Shown one piece after another: positions 15,825 to 24,014 of a stretch of 64,000 bases of DNA. How positions within the stretch are numbered: the stretch's first letter is position 1; every line of letters starts with the position of its first letter. The notes under the pieces are model-generated. The model saw only the letters and a program-made list of their open reading frames with translations. It ran no database searches and had not been told where the DNA came from. The stretch covers positions 1 through 64,000 of the forward strand of contig DASZTW010000015.1 in the NCBI GenBank assembly GCA_035547835.1, written 5' to 3'. Both the position numbers and the translations under genes were made by a program. The DNA is from Acidimicrobiales bacterium. Its GTDB lineage: Bacteria; Actinomycetota; Acidimicrobiia; Acidimicrobiales; Iamiaceae.

Positions 15825-16226
15825 ATGTCCCTCGATCTCGACAAGATCCGTCCCGCACTCGAGCCCGGTGAAACGCTCCAGTACGCCGTCACCGGCCAGA
15901 CCGGTGTGAACCCACGCTGGCGATTCCTGACCTTCTGGGCGGTCGTCGCCAACGGTCCTCGTCTGATCGCGATCACCGATCGGCGCATCGCGGTGTTCAA
16001 GGCCGGCCAGGCCCGGTGGGCCCGCGGCGTCCCCAAGCAACTGCTGTACAGCCTGCCGCGAGGGACCCGGCTCGAGCACACCGCGCACGGCTGGTCCAAG
16101 GTCGCGATCGGCACCGAGCACATCTGGATCAGCCGCGTCGCGTACGGCATCCTCGACAAGGCCAACGGCGACACCGCATCGGCCACGCCGGCTCCCGCTG
16201 CCCCGGCCGCTCCGGCCACGGGGTGA
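15825..16226 (+). CDS. Bacterial PH-like domain protein
   Basis: 133 residues from the ATG at 15825, with a strong AGGAGG ribosome site 5 nt upstream (overlapping the stop region of the lipoprotein gene). It reads IRPALEPGETLQYAVTGQTG, ANGPRLIAITDRRIAVFKAG, then LPRGTRLEHTAHGWSKVAIG. Short beta strands with the pattern L..GE....V.....LIAITDRRIAVF are typical of bPH/YokE-like PH domains. The last ~15 residues are Ala/Pro-rich. It has no signal peptide, so it is probably cytoplasmic or membrane-peripheral. Confidence 0.6.
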   Translation: MSLDLDKIRPALEPGETLQYAVTGQTGVNPRWRFLTFWAVVANGPRLIAITDRRIAVFKAGQARWARGVPKQLLYSLPRGTRLEHTAHGWSKVAIGTEHIWISRVAYGILDKANGDTASATPAPAAPAAPATG

Positions 16227-16389
16227 TCCCCGGCCGACTGCGCGCGCTCGGTCGCGCCAGGCTGTCGGAAATGTGACACTGAGTGAAGTTTGTGCTGCAG
16301 CGCGCCACTGAGGGTGGCTAGGCTGCCCGACTACGGAGGATGGGCTTTGGGCCACGTTCCTGGCATTCGGTGGACAGGTCGACTACTTC

Positions 16390-16629
16390 TTGGTCGCGCG
16401 GCTTCGGGCACTCGTCGCCGAACACCCTGAACGGGAACGGCTCTGGTGCCAGCTCGCGCAAGCCGAGTACAGAAACGGTCGGCGAGCGGACGCGCTGCGG
16501 ACGCTCGAGAGGTGGCGGCGGCAGTGGGTGCTTTCTGGCCAACGTCTCCCGCCGCGGGCCGCAGTCCTCGAACGGGCGATCTTCGACCGCGACCCGACCC
16601 TCGACGACCGGGAGGTCGGCTGGCCCTGA
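16390..16629 (+). pseudogene. BTAD fragment of an AfsR/SARP-type regulator
   Basis: 79 residues readable from a TTG at 16390. RLRALVAEHPERERLWCQLA, AEYRNGRRADALRTLERW and a final AIFDRDPTL match the C-terminal half of the bacterial transcriptional activation domain of SARP/AfsR regulators. The DNA-binding OmpR-like domain and the first TPR units are missing. The frame upstream has no ATG or GTG. It is either a relic or a stand-alone TPR peptide; a relic is more likely. Confidence 0.55.
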
Positions 16630-16774
16630 CGCCGCGCAGCGACGATGTGGCGGTCGGTCGGCTGATGCCGGGTCGCAACGAGGTTGCCCTGTCGCGAGGT
16701 TCGGGTGGGCCCGTCGGATCTCCGGAAACTCGTGGGCGCCACACGACCACCAAGATCCGGAGACCGCCGGGTGC

Positions 16775-17275
16775 TCACGGATCGGCGCGTAGGTCACGCT
16801 CGAACCAGCTGCCCTGTTTGCCGCCGATGTCGGACGGGTCCGCTCGGCCCACTTCGGTGAAGCCGGCGTTGGTCAGCACCTTTCGCGACGCGACGTTCGC
16901 GTCGGAGCACGCCGCGCGCAGCCGGTGCAGCCCGTGCTCAGCCGTCGCGATGTCGCCCAACTGCACGACCGTGCGGGTCGCCACGCCCTTGCCGGCGGCG
17001 CGTTCCGCGACCCGGTACCCCAACTCGGCGACTCCATCGTGGATGCGGTTCAGGTTGAAGCGTCCGAGCACCGAACCGTCGTCGTCGACGAGGACGTAGA
17101 ACGCCGCGCCGCCGGCGGCCTGCTCGGCCAACCGCTCGTCGAGCTCGTGGTGGAAGTCCGCGAAGTACTGGTCGCCCCGATCGGAGATCGCGCGGGCGAA
17201 GTACGCGCGGTTGGCGAGCTCGAAGGCCAGCACGGCCCGCGCGTGCGCGGCGTCCAGTGGTACGAGCTCGGGCAT
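16775..17275 (-). CDS. GNAT N-acetyltransferase, RimJ/RimL type
   Basis: 166 residues from ATG. It reads VPLDAAHARAVLAFELANRA, VLVDDDGSVLGRFNLNRIHD, then the acetyl-CoA loop RVAERAAGKGVATRTVVQLG and LHRLRAACSDANVASRKVLT with NAGFTEVG. All core GNAT motifs are present, and length is as usual. It would acetylate an amine with acetyl-CoA; the RimJ/RimL subgroup often modifies protein N-termini or small molecules. Intact, unlike the two acetyltransferase remnants near the left edge. Confidence 0.85.
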   Translation of the reverse strand: MPELVPLDAAHARAVLAFELANRAYFARAISDRGDQYFADFHHELDERLAEQAAGGAAFYVLVDDDGSVLGRFNLNRIHDGVAELGYRVAERAAGKGVATRTVVQLGDIATAEHGLHRLRAACSDANVASRKVLTNAGFTEVGRADPSDIGGKQGSWFERDLRADP

Positions 17276-17373
17276 CGCCCGACCCTACCGACGCGGCTGG
17301 CCGGTGGCAGCGCTGCCGGTAGGGGGGTCCGGCGGGCGCCGATCCTCGACGGTGGCGAGCAGCTCGCGATGCC

Positions 17374-17418
17374 GCTGTGAGCACCTGGCCACGTATCAGG
17401 TGGCCAAGTGCTCACAGC
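17374..17418. terminator. Long near-perfect hairpin after methyltransferase gene
   Basis: GCTGTGAGCAC (17374-17384) pairs with GTGCTCACAGC (17408-17418), and TGGCCAC (17386-17392) pairs with GTGGCCA (17400-17406), around a 7-nt loop with one mismatched pair. It starts 12 bp after the stop of the leftward methyltransferase gene and lies before the start of the acetyltransferase gene. There is no T tract, as is common for actinobacterial terminators. Its symmetry also allows a protein-binding site. Confidence 0.6.
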
Positions 17419-17429
17419 ACGAGGTTGTT

Positions 17430-18917
17430 TCAGGTGTGTCGCCCGTCGAGGTCGCCGGTCGTCCAGAAGCCGGCCAGCGGATCCGGTGATCCCGGCGCGG
17501 CGGCGTACGCCGCCAGCCGTGCGCGCGCGTCGTGGCTACGCAGGTCGACCACGTCGAACAACAGGCCTGGTCCCGCCGCGCGCAACGCCGTGTCGCCGTC
17601 GGTGCGGCGGCGGGGGAGCTCGGTGGTCAACACGACGAACGGTGGCGCGGCGGGGTCGCGGCCACGCACCGCGGCGGCCCGTCCGATCGTGCGCCAGACC
17701 TGCTCGGCGCGCGCCAGCCCGCCGCGGCGCCGGGTGTGGGGACCGGCCACGTCGAAGTACCAACTGGATCCGCGCGCGTCGGTGGCAACGATCGACACGG
17801 CCACCGCCGTGCCCGCGAGCGGTCGGTTCGTGCGCTCGATCGTGAAGCCGGCTTCGGTCACGGCAGCCTCGGCGAGCTTGCGGGCCGACAGCCCGCCGTC
17901 GATCAGCCCGCCGTCGACCTGCCTGTCGTCGACCTGCCTGTCGTCGACCTGGCTGTCGTCGACCTGGCTGTCGTCGACCTGTCCGCCGTCGACCTGTCCG
18001 TCGCCGACCCGGTCGCCGCCGCGCGTCGGGCCCGGGGCGGTGGCTGCCAGGGCATCGGCCACTCGTTGTTCGGCGAGCGCGACATAGGACGGGTCGAGGT
18101 CGTAGCCGACGTACCGGCGTCCGAGCATCGCAGCGGCCACCAACGTCGATCCGCTGCCCATGAACGGGTCGAGCACGAGGTCGTCCTCGAACGTGTACAG
18201 CGAGATGAGCTGCTCGGGCAGCTCGACCGGGAACGGCGCAGGGTGGCCCACCCGCCGGGCGCTCTCGGGCGGGATCTCCCACAAGTCGAGCGTGAGCGCC
18301 ATGAAGTCGTCGGCGCCCAACGTGCTGCGGTGGGGGAGGCCCTTGGCGGCGCGAGCCTTGGTCGTCTGCGCACGGTCGAACCGGCCCTTGCTCGCCACGA
18401 TCACCCGCTCGGTGAGGTCGCGCAGCACCGGGTTGGCGGCGCTGCGGAACGACCCCCACGCGCACGAGCCGCTCGCGCCTTCGCCCTTTTGCCACACCAG
18501 CTCGCCTCGCAGCAGCAGGCCGAGGTCGTGCTCGAGAATGCGGATCACGTCGGCTGACAGGCTCCGGTACGGGCGTCGGCCGAGGTTCGCCACGTTGACC
18601 GCGATTCGGCCTCCGGGCTCGAGCTTGCGGGCGCACTCGGCGAACACATCGGTGAGCAGCCCGAGGTACTCGAGGTAAGAGCTCGGCACGCCCTCTCGGT
18701 CGAGCTCTTCCTCGTACTGCTTGCCGGCGAAGTAGGGGGGCGACGTCACGACGAGCGCCACCGAGCCGTCGGCGACCTGATCCATCGACCGCGAGTCGCC
18801 GTGCACGAAGGGGTTGGCGACCGGAGCGGGCGGGGGCACGTCAGTCTCGGTCGACAGCTCGGGCGGCCGGAAGCGGCCGTAGAACGCGCTGGCGTCGTGG
18901 TTCTCGCGCGCTCCCAC
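17430..18917 (-). CDS. Beta-class site-specific DNA methyltransferase with C-terminal extension
   Basis: 495 residues from a GTG at 18917, chosen because conserved-looking sequence (ENHDASAFYGRF) starts four codons later and nothing natural precedes it. Catalytic motif TSPPYF comes first and the AdoMet motif DPFMGSGSTLVA later, the order of beta-class N4-cytosine/N6-adenine methylases. In between are RIAVNVANLG and GSCAWGSFRSA. After the methylase domain come ~35 residues of a five-residue Asp-rich repeat, then a ~170-residue domain (GSSWYFDVAGPHTRRRGGLA, PPFVVLTTELPRR) resembling a restriction-endonuclease-like or recognition domain. A complete restriction partner is not visible. Confidence 0.85.
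   Translation of the reverse strand: MGARENHDASAFYGRFRPPELSTETDVPPPAPVANPFVHGDSRSMDQVADGSVALVVTSPPYFAGKQYEEELDREGVPSSYLEYLGLLTDVFAECARKLEPGGRIAVNVANLGRRPYRSLSADVIRILEHDLGLLLRGELVWQKGEGASGSCAWGSFRSAANPVLRDLTERVIVASKGRFDRAQTTKARAAKGLPHRSTLGADDFMALTLDLWEIPPESARRVGHPAPFPVELPEQLISLYTFEDDLVLDPFMGSGSTLVAAAMLGRRYVGYDLDPSYVALAEQRVADALAATAPGPTRGGDRVGDGQVDGGQVDDSQVDDSQVDDRQVDDRQVDGGLIDGGLSARKLAEAAVTEAGFTIERTNRPLAGTAVAVSIVATDARGSSWYFDVAGPHTRRRGGLARAEQVWRTIGRAAAVRGRDPAAPPFVVLTTELPRRRTDGDTALRAAGPGLLFDVVDLRSHDARARLAAYAAAPGSPDPLAGFWTTGDLDGRHT
17913..18002. repeat. In-frame 15-bp minisatellite, six units
   Basis: The unit GTCGACCTGCCTGTC and close variants occur six times in a row without interruption. On the coding (complement) strand each unit adds five residues of the form D-x-Q-V-D, giving an acidic linker inside the methyltransferase gene. 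Unit number could vary by slippage without frame change. Each unit holds a GTCGAC site. Confidence 0.85.
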
Positions 18918-19084
18918 CCCGAAGTTGGAGGTTGTGGTTCCACGCCGTCGGGCCACGGCTCCTCCACGGGCTCGCGGTCGGTGGCTCGGCAGGCGCCGTC
19001 GCCGCCTCGATCGTACCTCGCGCCACCTGCACTCCGAACACACGCGCGGCCGTCTTCGTCGCTGCGCGGGCAGCCGCACTCCGA

Positions 19085-19107
19085 CGTATCGGTGACATAT
19101 CGAAAAC
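19085..19107 (+). promoter_or_regulatory. Predicted VanR-binding site upstream of vanH
   Basis: Read on the complement strand, TCGATATG and CCGATACG form a direct repeat with 11-bp spacing, the geometry of OmpR-family sites. The same arrangement with 18 of 23 identical positions lies at 23697-23720 beside vanR. It is 43 bp before the vanH ATG. Binding by VanR is inferred. Confidence 0.6.
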
Positions 19108-19149
19108 CGCGTACGCGTCGGCAACAGCCGGTTTCGTTGACTCGGACGC

Positions 19150-20214
19150 ATGACAGCTCGAGCGGCAGCCCGTCGGGTCCGCTCCATGGGGGCCCTGGCC
19201 ACCGCGATCACCCCGGCGCAAGGCATCACGGCCTACGGATGCGTGGAGGACGAAGCCGCGCTGTTTCGCGAGCTCGCGCCGCGCCTCGGGGTCGCCGTGA
19301 GGGTCACCGAGGAGCCACCGTCGGTCGCCAACGCCGAGCTGGCTGCCGGGAACCGCTGCATCAGCGTCAGCCACAGGTCGCCGATCGACGACGCGGCGCT
19401 CCTCGCGCTGCGGCGCGCCGGCGTGGGGTTCTTGTCGACGCGCAGCATCGGGCAGAACCATCTCGACGTCGCGTACGCGGAGCGCATCGGTATCACGGTG
19501 GGCAACGTCGCGTACTCACCCGACAGCGTCGCGGACTACACGCTCATGTTGATGCTGATGGCGCTGCGCGACGCCAAGTCGCTGCTGCGTCGGGCCGACC
19601 TCCACGACTACGCGCTCCGCGACCGGCCGGGCCGGGAGCTGCGCGACTTGACGGTGGGTGTGATCGGCACCGGCCGCATCGGCTCGGCGGTCATCGCCCG
19701 CCTGCGGGGTTTCGGGTGCCGGGTCCTCGCGCACGACACCCTTCCGGGCGCCGACGCGACGTATGTCGCGCTCGAGGCTCTGCTGTCGCAGAGCGATGTC
19801 GTCACCCTGCACGTTCCGCTCGACCCGTCGACCCGGCACCTCCTCGACGGCGACCGCATCGCCCAGCTGAAACCGGGCGCGATCGTTGTCAACACCAGTC
19901 GTGGAGGCCTGGTCGACACGGCGGCGCTCGTCGACGCCCTCGACTGTGGGCACTTGGGAGGGGCCGCGCTCGATGTGATCGAAGGCGAGCAGGGCGCGTT
20001 TCACGTCGACGGTCCAGGAGGGGGCGGGCAGGTCCGTGACGCCGGCGGTGTTCCGCGCGGGCGCGATCTGGTGGCGCGGCTGCAAGCCATGCCGAACGTG
20101 GTCGTGAGCCCGCACACCGCGTACCGCACCGACCACGCGCTTCGCGACATGGTCGAACACAGCATCGTCAGCTGCTTGAACTTCGGGATCGGAGATGCCG
20201 CATGGCTCGCTTGA
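19150..20214 (+). CDS. vanH: D-lactate dehydrogenase VanH
   Basis: 354 residues from the ATG at 19150 (an ATG at 19186 is possible). It would reduce pyruvate to D-lactate for D-Ala-D-Lac synthesis. Seen: GITAYGCVEDEAALFRELAP typical of the VanH N-terminus, a cofactor fold VGVIGTGRIGSAV, NTSRGGLVDT with the substrate Arg, then IEGEQGAFHVD and the catalytic His in VSPHTAYRTDHALRDMVEHS. The longer GEQGAFH region distinguishes it from ordinary D-hydroxyacid dehydrogenases. It overlaps vanA by 13 bp, so the two are translationally linked. Confidence 0.93.
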   Translation: MTARAAARRVRSMGALATAITPAQGITAYGCVEDEAALFRELAPRLGVAVRVTEEPPSVANAELAAGNRCISVSHRSPIDDAALLALRRAGVGFLSTRSIGQNHLDVAYAERIGITVGNVAYSPDSVADYTLMLMLMALRDAKSLLRRADLHDYALRDRPGRELRDLTVGVIGTGRIGSAVIARLRGFGCRVLAHDTLPGADATYVALEALLSQSDVVTLHVPLDPSTRHLLDGDRIAQLKPGAIVVNTSRGGLVDTAALVDALDCGHLGGAALDVIEGEQGAFHVDGPGGGGQVRDAGGVPRGRDLVARLQAMPNVVVSPHTAYRTDHALRDMVEHSIVSCLNFGIGDAAWLA

Positions 20215-21254
20215 GGATCGGTGTCTTGTTCGGTGGCTGCTCCGAGGAGCACCCCATCTCGGTGAAGTCCGCGCAGGAAGTCGCCCGGCACCTCGATCCC
20301 GAGCGGTATGAGCCGTTCTGGGTCGGCATCGCCAAGGACGGCAGGTGGAACTTGTGCGATGGCCCCGACCCCAGCTGGGCGGAGGGCGTGTGCCGGCCGG
20401 CCGTCGTCTCGCCGGACCGGGGCACGCACGGCCTGGTGGTCTTCGACGGTGAGCGCGTCGACACGATCCCGCTCGACGTGGCGCTGCCGGTGCTGCACGG
20501 CAAGCTCGGCGAGGACGGCGCGATGCAGGGTTTGTTCGAGCTCGCCGGCATCCCCTACGTCGGTTGCGACGTGCAGAGCTCCGCGCTGTGCATGGACAAG
20601 TCGCTCGCGTACACGGTGGTGCGCAGCGCGGGGATCGCCACGCCCGACTTCCGCAGCCTCCGGCCGGGCGAGCAGGTCGACCCGACCAAGCTTGCCTACC
20701 CGGTGTTCGTGAAGCCCGCCCGGTCGGGGTCGTCGTTTGGCGTCAGCAAGGTCGAGCACAGCGACGGGCTCATGGGGGCGCTCGAGGTGGCCCGGCAGTA
20801 CGACGGCAAGGTCTTGATCGAACAAGCGGTCGTCGGCAGCGAAGTGGGATGCGCGATCCTCGGCAACGGCGGCGACCTCGTCGTGGGCGAGGTCGACCAC
20901 ATCGCGCTGTCGCACGGGTTCTTCCGGATCCACCAGGAGGACAGCCCCGAGACCGGGTCGGAGAACTCGACGCCGATCGTGCCCGCCGACATCCCGGCTG
21001 CCTCGCGTGCCCGCGTGCAGGACACGGCCAAGGCGGTCTACCGCGCGCTCGGTTGCCGAGGCCTGGCCCGCGTCGACCTGTTCCTCCGGGACGACGGATC
21101 GGTCGTGCTGAACGAGGTCAACACGATGCCGGGCCTGACCTCCTACAGCCGCTATCCGCGGATGATGGCGGCCGCTGGCATCCCGCTCGGCGAGGTGCTC
21201 GACCGGGTGGTGTCCTTGGCCCTGGTCGGGCGGCGGGTCGGAGCGCTGCGGTGA
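20202..21254 (+). CDS. vanA: D-alanine--D-lactate ligase, VanA type
   Basis: 350 residues. This ATP-grasp ligase makes D-Ala-D-Lac, the altered peptidoglycan terminus that vancomycin binds poorly. The N-terminus VLFGGCSEEHPISVKSAQEV, HGKLGEDGAMQGLFELAGIP, CMDKSLAYTVV, VFVKPARSGSSFGVSKV, ALGCRGLARVDLFL and LNEVNTMPGLTSYSRYPRMM closely follow VanA-type ligases rather than housekeeping Ddl, and length is normal (~343-350). Its position between vanH and vanX is diagnostic. It shares a GTGA overlap with vanX. Confidence 0.95.
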   Translation: MARLRIGVLFGGCSEEHPISVKSAQEVARHLDPERYEPFWVGIAKDGRWNLCDGPDPSWAEGVCRPAVVSPDRGTHGLVVFDGERVDTIPLDVALPVLHGKLGEDGAMQGLFELAGIPYVGCDVQSSALCMDKSLAYTVVRSAGIATPDFRSLRPGEQVDPTKLAYPVFVKPARSGSSFGVSKVEHSDGLMGALEVARQYDGKVLIEQAVVGSEVGCAILGNGGDLVVGEVDHIALSHGFFRIHQEDSPETGSENSTPIVPADIPAASRARVQDTAKAVYRALGCRGLARVDLFLRDDGSVVLNEVNTMPGLTSYSRYPRMMAAAGIPLGEVLDRVVSLALVGRRVGALR

Positions 21255-21859
21255 TCGACGACTTCGTCTTCGTCGACGAATGGGTGCCGGGGATCCGCTG
21301 GGACGCCAAGTACGCCACATGGGACAACTTCACCGGCCGGCCGGTCGACGGGTACCTCGTGAACCGGATCGTGGGCACCACCGCATTGTGCGCCGGCCTC
21401 GAGAGGGCACGGGATCGGGCGGCGACGCTCGGATTCGGTTTGCTGGTCTGGGACGGCTACCGCCCCCAGCGCGCCGTCGACCGGTTCTTGCGCTGGGCGG
21501 CCGAGCCCGAGGATGGACGGACCAAGTCGCGGCACTACCCCAACATCGAACGTCCGGACATGTTCGAGCAGGGGTACGTGGCCGCTCGGTCGGGCCACAG
21601 CCGGGGCAGCACCGTCGACCTCACGTTGTACGAGCTGGCCACTGGCGACCTCGTCGGGATGGGCGGCGACCACGACTTGATGGACCGGATCTCCCACCAC
21701 GAGGCCGCGGGGCTGTCGGCGGCAGCCGCCGGCAACCGCCGGCACTTGCGGACGATCATGGCGGCCAGCGGGTTCAGCGCGTACGAGTGCGAGTGGTGGC
21801 ACTACACGCTCGAGCGCGAGCCACATCCGGCCACGTACTACGACTTCCCGATCACGTAG
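21251..21859 (+). CDS. vanX: D-Ala-D-Ala dipeptidase VanX
   Basis: 202 residues, exactly the usual VanX length, from a GTG at 21251 that overlaps the vanA stop. This zinc dipeptidase removes D-Ala-D-Ala so that only D-Ala-D-Lac enters the wall. Metal and catalytic motifs are complete: SGHSRGSTVDLTL (zinc His and Asp) and EWWHYTL (catalytic Glu and zinc His), with the transition-state Arg in WDGYRPQRAVD. It is cytoplasmic, with no signal peptide. It converges on vanS with an 8-bp overlap of the coding regions, so no terminator separates them. Confidence 0.95.
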   Translation: MIDDFVFVDEWVPGIRWDAKYATWDNFTGRPVDGYLVNRIVGTTALCAGLERARDRAATLGFGLLVWDGYRPQRAVDRFLRWAAEPEDGRTKSRHYPNIERPDMFEQGYVAARSGHSRGSTVDLTLYELATGDLVGMGGDHDLMDRISHHEAAGLSAAAAGNRRHLRTIMAASGFSAYECEWWHYTLEREPHPATYYDFPIT

Positions 21860-22973
21860 ACGTCCGCGGGGGTTGGCGATGGCGCTCCACCTGCTTCGGC
21901 GGTGCGAGCGGCAGTCGCACCGCCACGTGCAGGCCGCCGTCTGCGCGCGGCGTGAGCGTGAGGGTGCCGTCGTGGGCGCGGGCGATGCTGTCGACGATGG
22001 CCAGCCCGAGGCCGGCGCCGACGTGGTCGCTTCGCATGCGGCCGCTGCCGCGCTGGAACGGCTCGGTCAAGGTCGACACCAGCTGCGGCGACAGCACGGC
22101 ACCGGTGTTCTCGACCGACAGCACCACCGAGTCGGGGCCTGCCGAGGTGGCCACCCACACGGATCCGTGCTCGGGCACGTTGTGGACGATCGCGTTGTGC
22201 ACCAGGTTGGTGGCGAGCTGCAACAGCAGCGGGTGCGAGCCCATCGTGTACGAGAGGTCGCCGCTGGTCTCGATGGTCACGCCGTGGTCGGTCGCGAGTG
22301 GGGCGATGGTCTCCGCGGCTTCGTCGGCGACGAGAGAGAGGTCGACGGGTTCGCGCACGAACGATCCTTGCTCGGTGCGACTGAGCAGCAGCATCGCTTC
22401 CATGAGGTCGATCGCCCGGGCATTGACGCTCCGCAGGCGCTCGTCGAGCTCGTTGCTCGGGCGGTCGGGGTCGTTGCGTGCCACGTCGAGCAAGGTCTGC
22501 GTGATCGCGAGCGGGGTGCGCAGCTCGTGCGATGCGTTGGCGGCGAACCGCTGCTGCTCCGCCACGTGCGCCTCGAGCCGCTCGAGCATGACGTCGAACG
22601 AGTCGGCCAGCTCTCGGAACTCGTCGTCGTGCCCCTCGAGCTCGATGCGATGGGCGAGCGATCCCTTGGCCGCCAAACGGGTGGCAGCCGTGATGCGCGA
22701 GAGCGGGGCGAGCATGCGGCCCGCCAGAATCCACCCGCCGGCCAAGCCGAACACGAGCAGGCCACCCATGACCGCCGCGGCCCGCGGCGCGAACTCGCGC
22801 AGCAGGCGCGAGCGCACCGGGAAGACGCCGGGGAGCTCGAGGCCGGGCGTCACGAGCATCGCCTGATCGGGCACGTAGCGCAGCAGGAACAGCCACACGG
22901 CCACCAGCAGCACGGCGCCTGCCAGCATCAGGAACCCCGCGTAGCTGAGCGTGAGCTTCATGCGGACGCTCAT
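21852..22973 (-). CDS. vanS: Sensor histidine kinase VanS
   Basis: 373 residues from the ATG at 22973. Two membrane segments (LTLSYAGFLMLAGAVLLVAV, residues ~7-30, and AAAVMGGLLVFGLAGGWIL, ~65-85) flank a short ~35-residue external loop. A HAMP-like region follows, then the phospho-acceptor box NASHELRTPLAITQ and ATPase motifs (NLVHNAIVH, GAGLGLAIVDSIARAH). The short sensor loop resembles actinomycete VanS. It would sense glycopeptide or wall damage and phosphorylate VanR. The start is 10 bp after the vanR stop. Confidence 0.9.
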   Translation of the reverse strand: MSVRMKLTLSYAGFLMLAGAVLLVAVWLFLLRYVPDQAMLVTPGLELPGVFPVRSRLLREFAPRAAAVMGGLLVFGLAGGWILAGRMLAPLSRITAATRLAAKGSLAHRIELEGHDDEFRELADSFDVMLERLEAHVAEQQRFAANASHELRTPLAITQTLLDVARNDPDRPSNELDERLRSVNARAIDLMEAMLLLSRTEQGSFVREPVDLSLVADEAAETIAPLATDHGVTIETSGDLSYTMGSHPLLLQLATNLVHNAIVHNVPEHGSVWVATSAGPDSVVLSVENTGAVLSPQLVSTLTEPFQRGSGRMRSDHVGAGLGLAIVDSIARAHDGTLTLTPRADGGLHVAVRLPLAPPKQVERHRQPPRTST

Positions 22974-22983
22974 GCCCGGCTCC

Positions 22984-23673
22984 CTATCCACGGCGGTGTC
23001 GTTCCTGTGGCTGGCCCGTGTCGATGCGGTAGCCGACGCCGGCCACGGTGGCGATGAACCACGGCTCGCCGAGCCGCTTGCGCAGCGCCGAGACCGTGAT
23101 GCGCACCGCGTTCGTGAACGGGTCGGCGTGCTCGTCCCAGGCCCGTTCCAACAGCTCCTCGGAGCTGACCACCCCGCCCTCTGCGGCGACCAGCACTTCG
23201 AGCACCGCGAACTGTTTGCGGGTGAGGGCGACGTAGCGCCCGTCGCGGTAGACCTCGCGGCGGAACGGGTCCAGGCGGAGCCCCGCGATCTCCTGCACCG
23301 GTGGCCGGTTGTGTGCACGGCGACGGTCGAGTGCCCGGAGACGCAGCACCAGCTCCCTGAGCTCGAACGGCTTGGTGAGGTAGTCGTCGGCGCCGAGCTC
23401 GAAGCCCGATGCCTTGTCGTCGAGCCGGTCGGCGGCCGTCAGCATGAGGATCGGGAGTCCGCTGCCGGATGCCACGATGTGAGCCGCGATCTCGTCGCCG
23501 GACGGGCCCGGGATGTCGCGGTCGAGCACTGCGATGTCGTACGCGTTGACGCGCAGCAGCTCGAGCGCCGCGTCGCCGTCGAGGGCGATGTCAGCTGCGA
23601 TCGCCTCGAGTCGCAGCCCGTCACGGACGGCCTCGGCAAGGAACGGTTCGTCCTCGACCACCAGCACGCGCAC
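22984..23673 (-). CDS. vanR: Response regulator VanR, OmpR family
   Basis: 229 residues from a GTG at 23673; the sequence upstream is not protein-like. The receiver domain has acidic pocket VEDEP, phospho-acceptor Asp51 in AVLDRDIPGPSG, conserved Lys in DYLTKPF and a winged-helix DNA-binding domain (LTRKQFAVLEVLVAAEGGVV, FTNAVRITVSALRKRLGEP, TVAGVGYRID). LDRDIPG is the form typical of VanR. It should activate vanHAX and itself. The 11-bp-spaced direct repeats at 19085 and 23697 are its likely sites. Confidence 0.92.
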   Translation of the reverse strand: MRVLVVEDEPFLAEAVRDGLRLEAIAADIALDGDAALELLRVNAYDIAVLDRDIPGPSGDEIAAHIVASGSGLPILMLTAADRLDDKASGFELGADDYLTKPFELRELVLRLRALDRRRAHNRPPVQEIAGLRLDPFRREVYRDGRYVALTRKQFAVLEVLVAAEGGVVSSEELLERAWDEHADPFTNAVRITVSALRKRLGEPWFIATVAGVGYRIDTGQPQERHRRG

Positions 23674-23696
23674 CCGGGCGAGGCTACGAACCGGTG

Positions 23697-23720
23697 CATA
23701 TCGTCGCCATAACGAAAACG
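23697..23720 (-). promoter_or_regulatory. Predicted VanR-binding site between vanR and the Cys-rich gene
   Basis: On the complement strand TCGTTATG and ACGATATG repeat with 11-bp spacing, preceded by the same GTTTTCG flank as the vanH site. It lies 23 bp upstream of the vanR start and 68 bp upstream of the rightward small gene at 23789. Relative to that small gene it has the same orientation as the vanH copy has to vanH. Confidence 0.6.
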
Positions 23721-23788
23721 CCGACGCCGGTTGCACGAGCGCGCACGGGTCCGCGTCACGGTCACAGGACGTTCGTAGCATCGTGGGC

Positions 23789-23992
23789 ATGGAGATCGAG
23801 CGGCTCGGATCGCCCGACGCCGAGTTCCTGCCGGGGCACTGCGCCGCCGACGACGACTGCGACCGGGTGATGGCCGACTGCGCCGACGACTGCGCCCGGC
23901 GGGGCCACGAGTGGTCATCGGTCGACCCGGGGCTGTGCGTGCACTGCGGCCGCTGGTGGGCGCCGGCTCACCGTCGGGCGGTCGCGGCCTGA
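23789..23992 (+). CDS. Small Cys-rich protein divergent from vanR
   Basis: 67 residues from the ATG at 23789. The acidic N-terminal part (EFLPGHCAADDDCDRVMADC, then ADDCARRGHEW) is followed by CVHCGRWW. Five Cys and two His, including a CxxC, suggest a small zinc-ribbon or metal-binding protein; no signal peptide is seen. It shares the intergenic region, and possibly the VanR site, with vanR. The family is unknown. The longer frame upstream of this ATG is not protein-like. Confidence 0.5.
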   Translation: MEIERLGSPDAEFLPGHCAADDDCDRVMADCADDCARRGHEWSSVDPGLCVHCGRWWAPAHRRAVAA

Positions 23993-24014
23993 AGTCGGCG
24001 CCGCGGCGCCGCGG

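Noticed and set aside
17913-18002. CRISPR array
   Set aside because: The units are 15 bp, contiguous and in frame within a coding sequence; there are no spacers.
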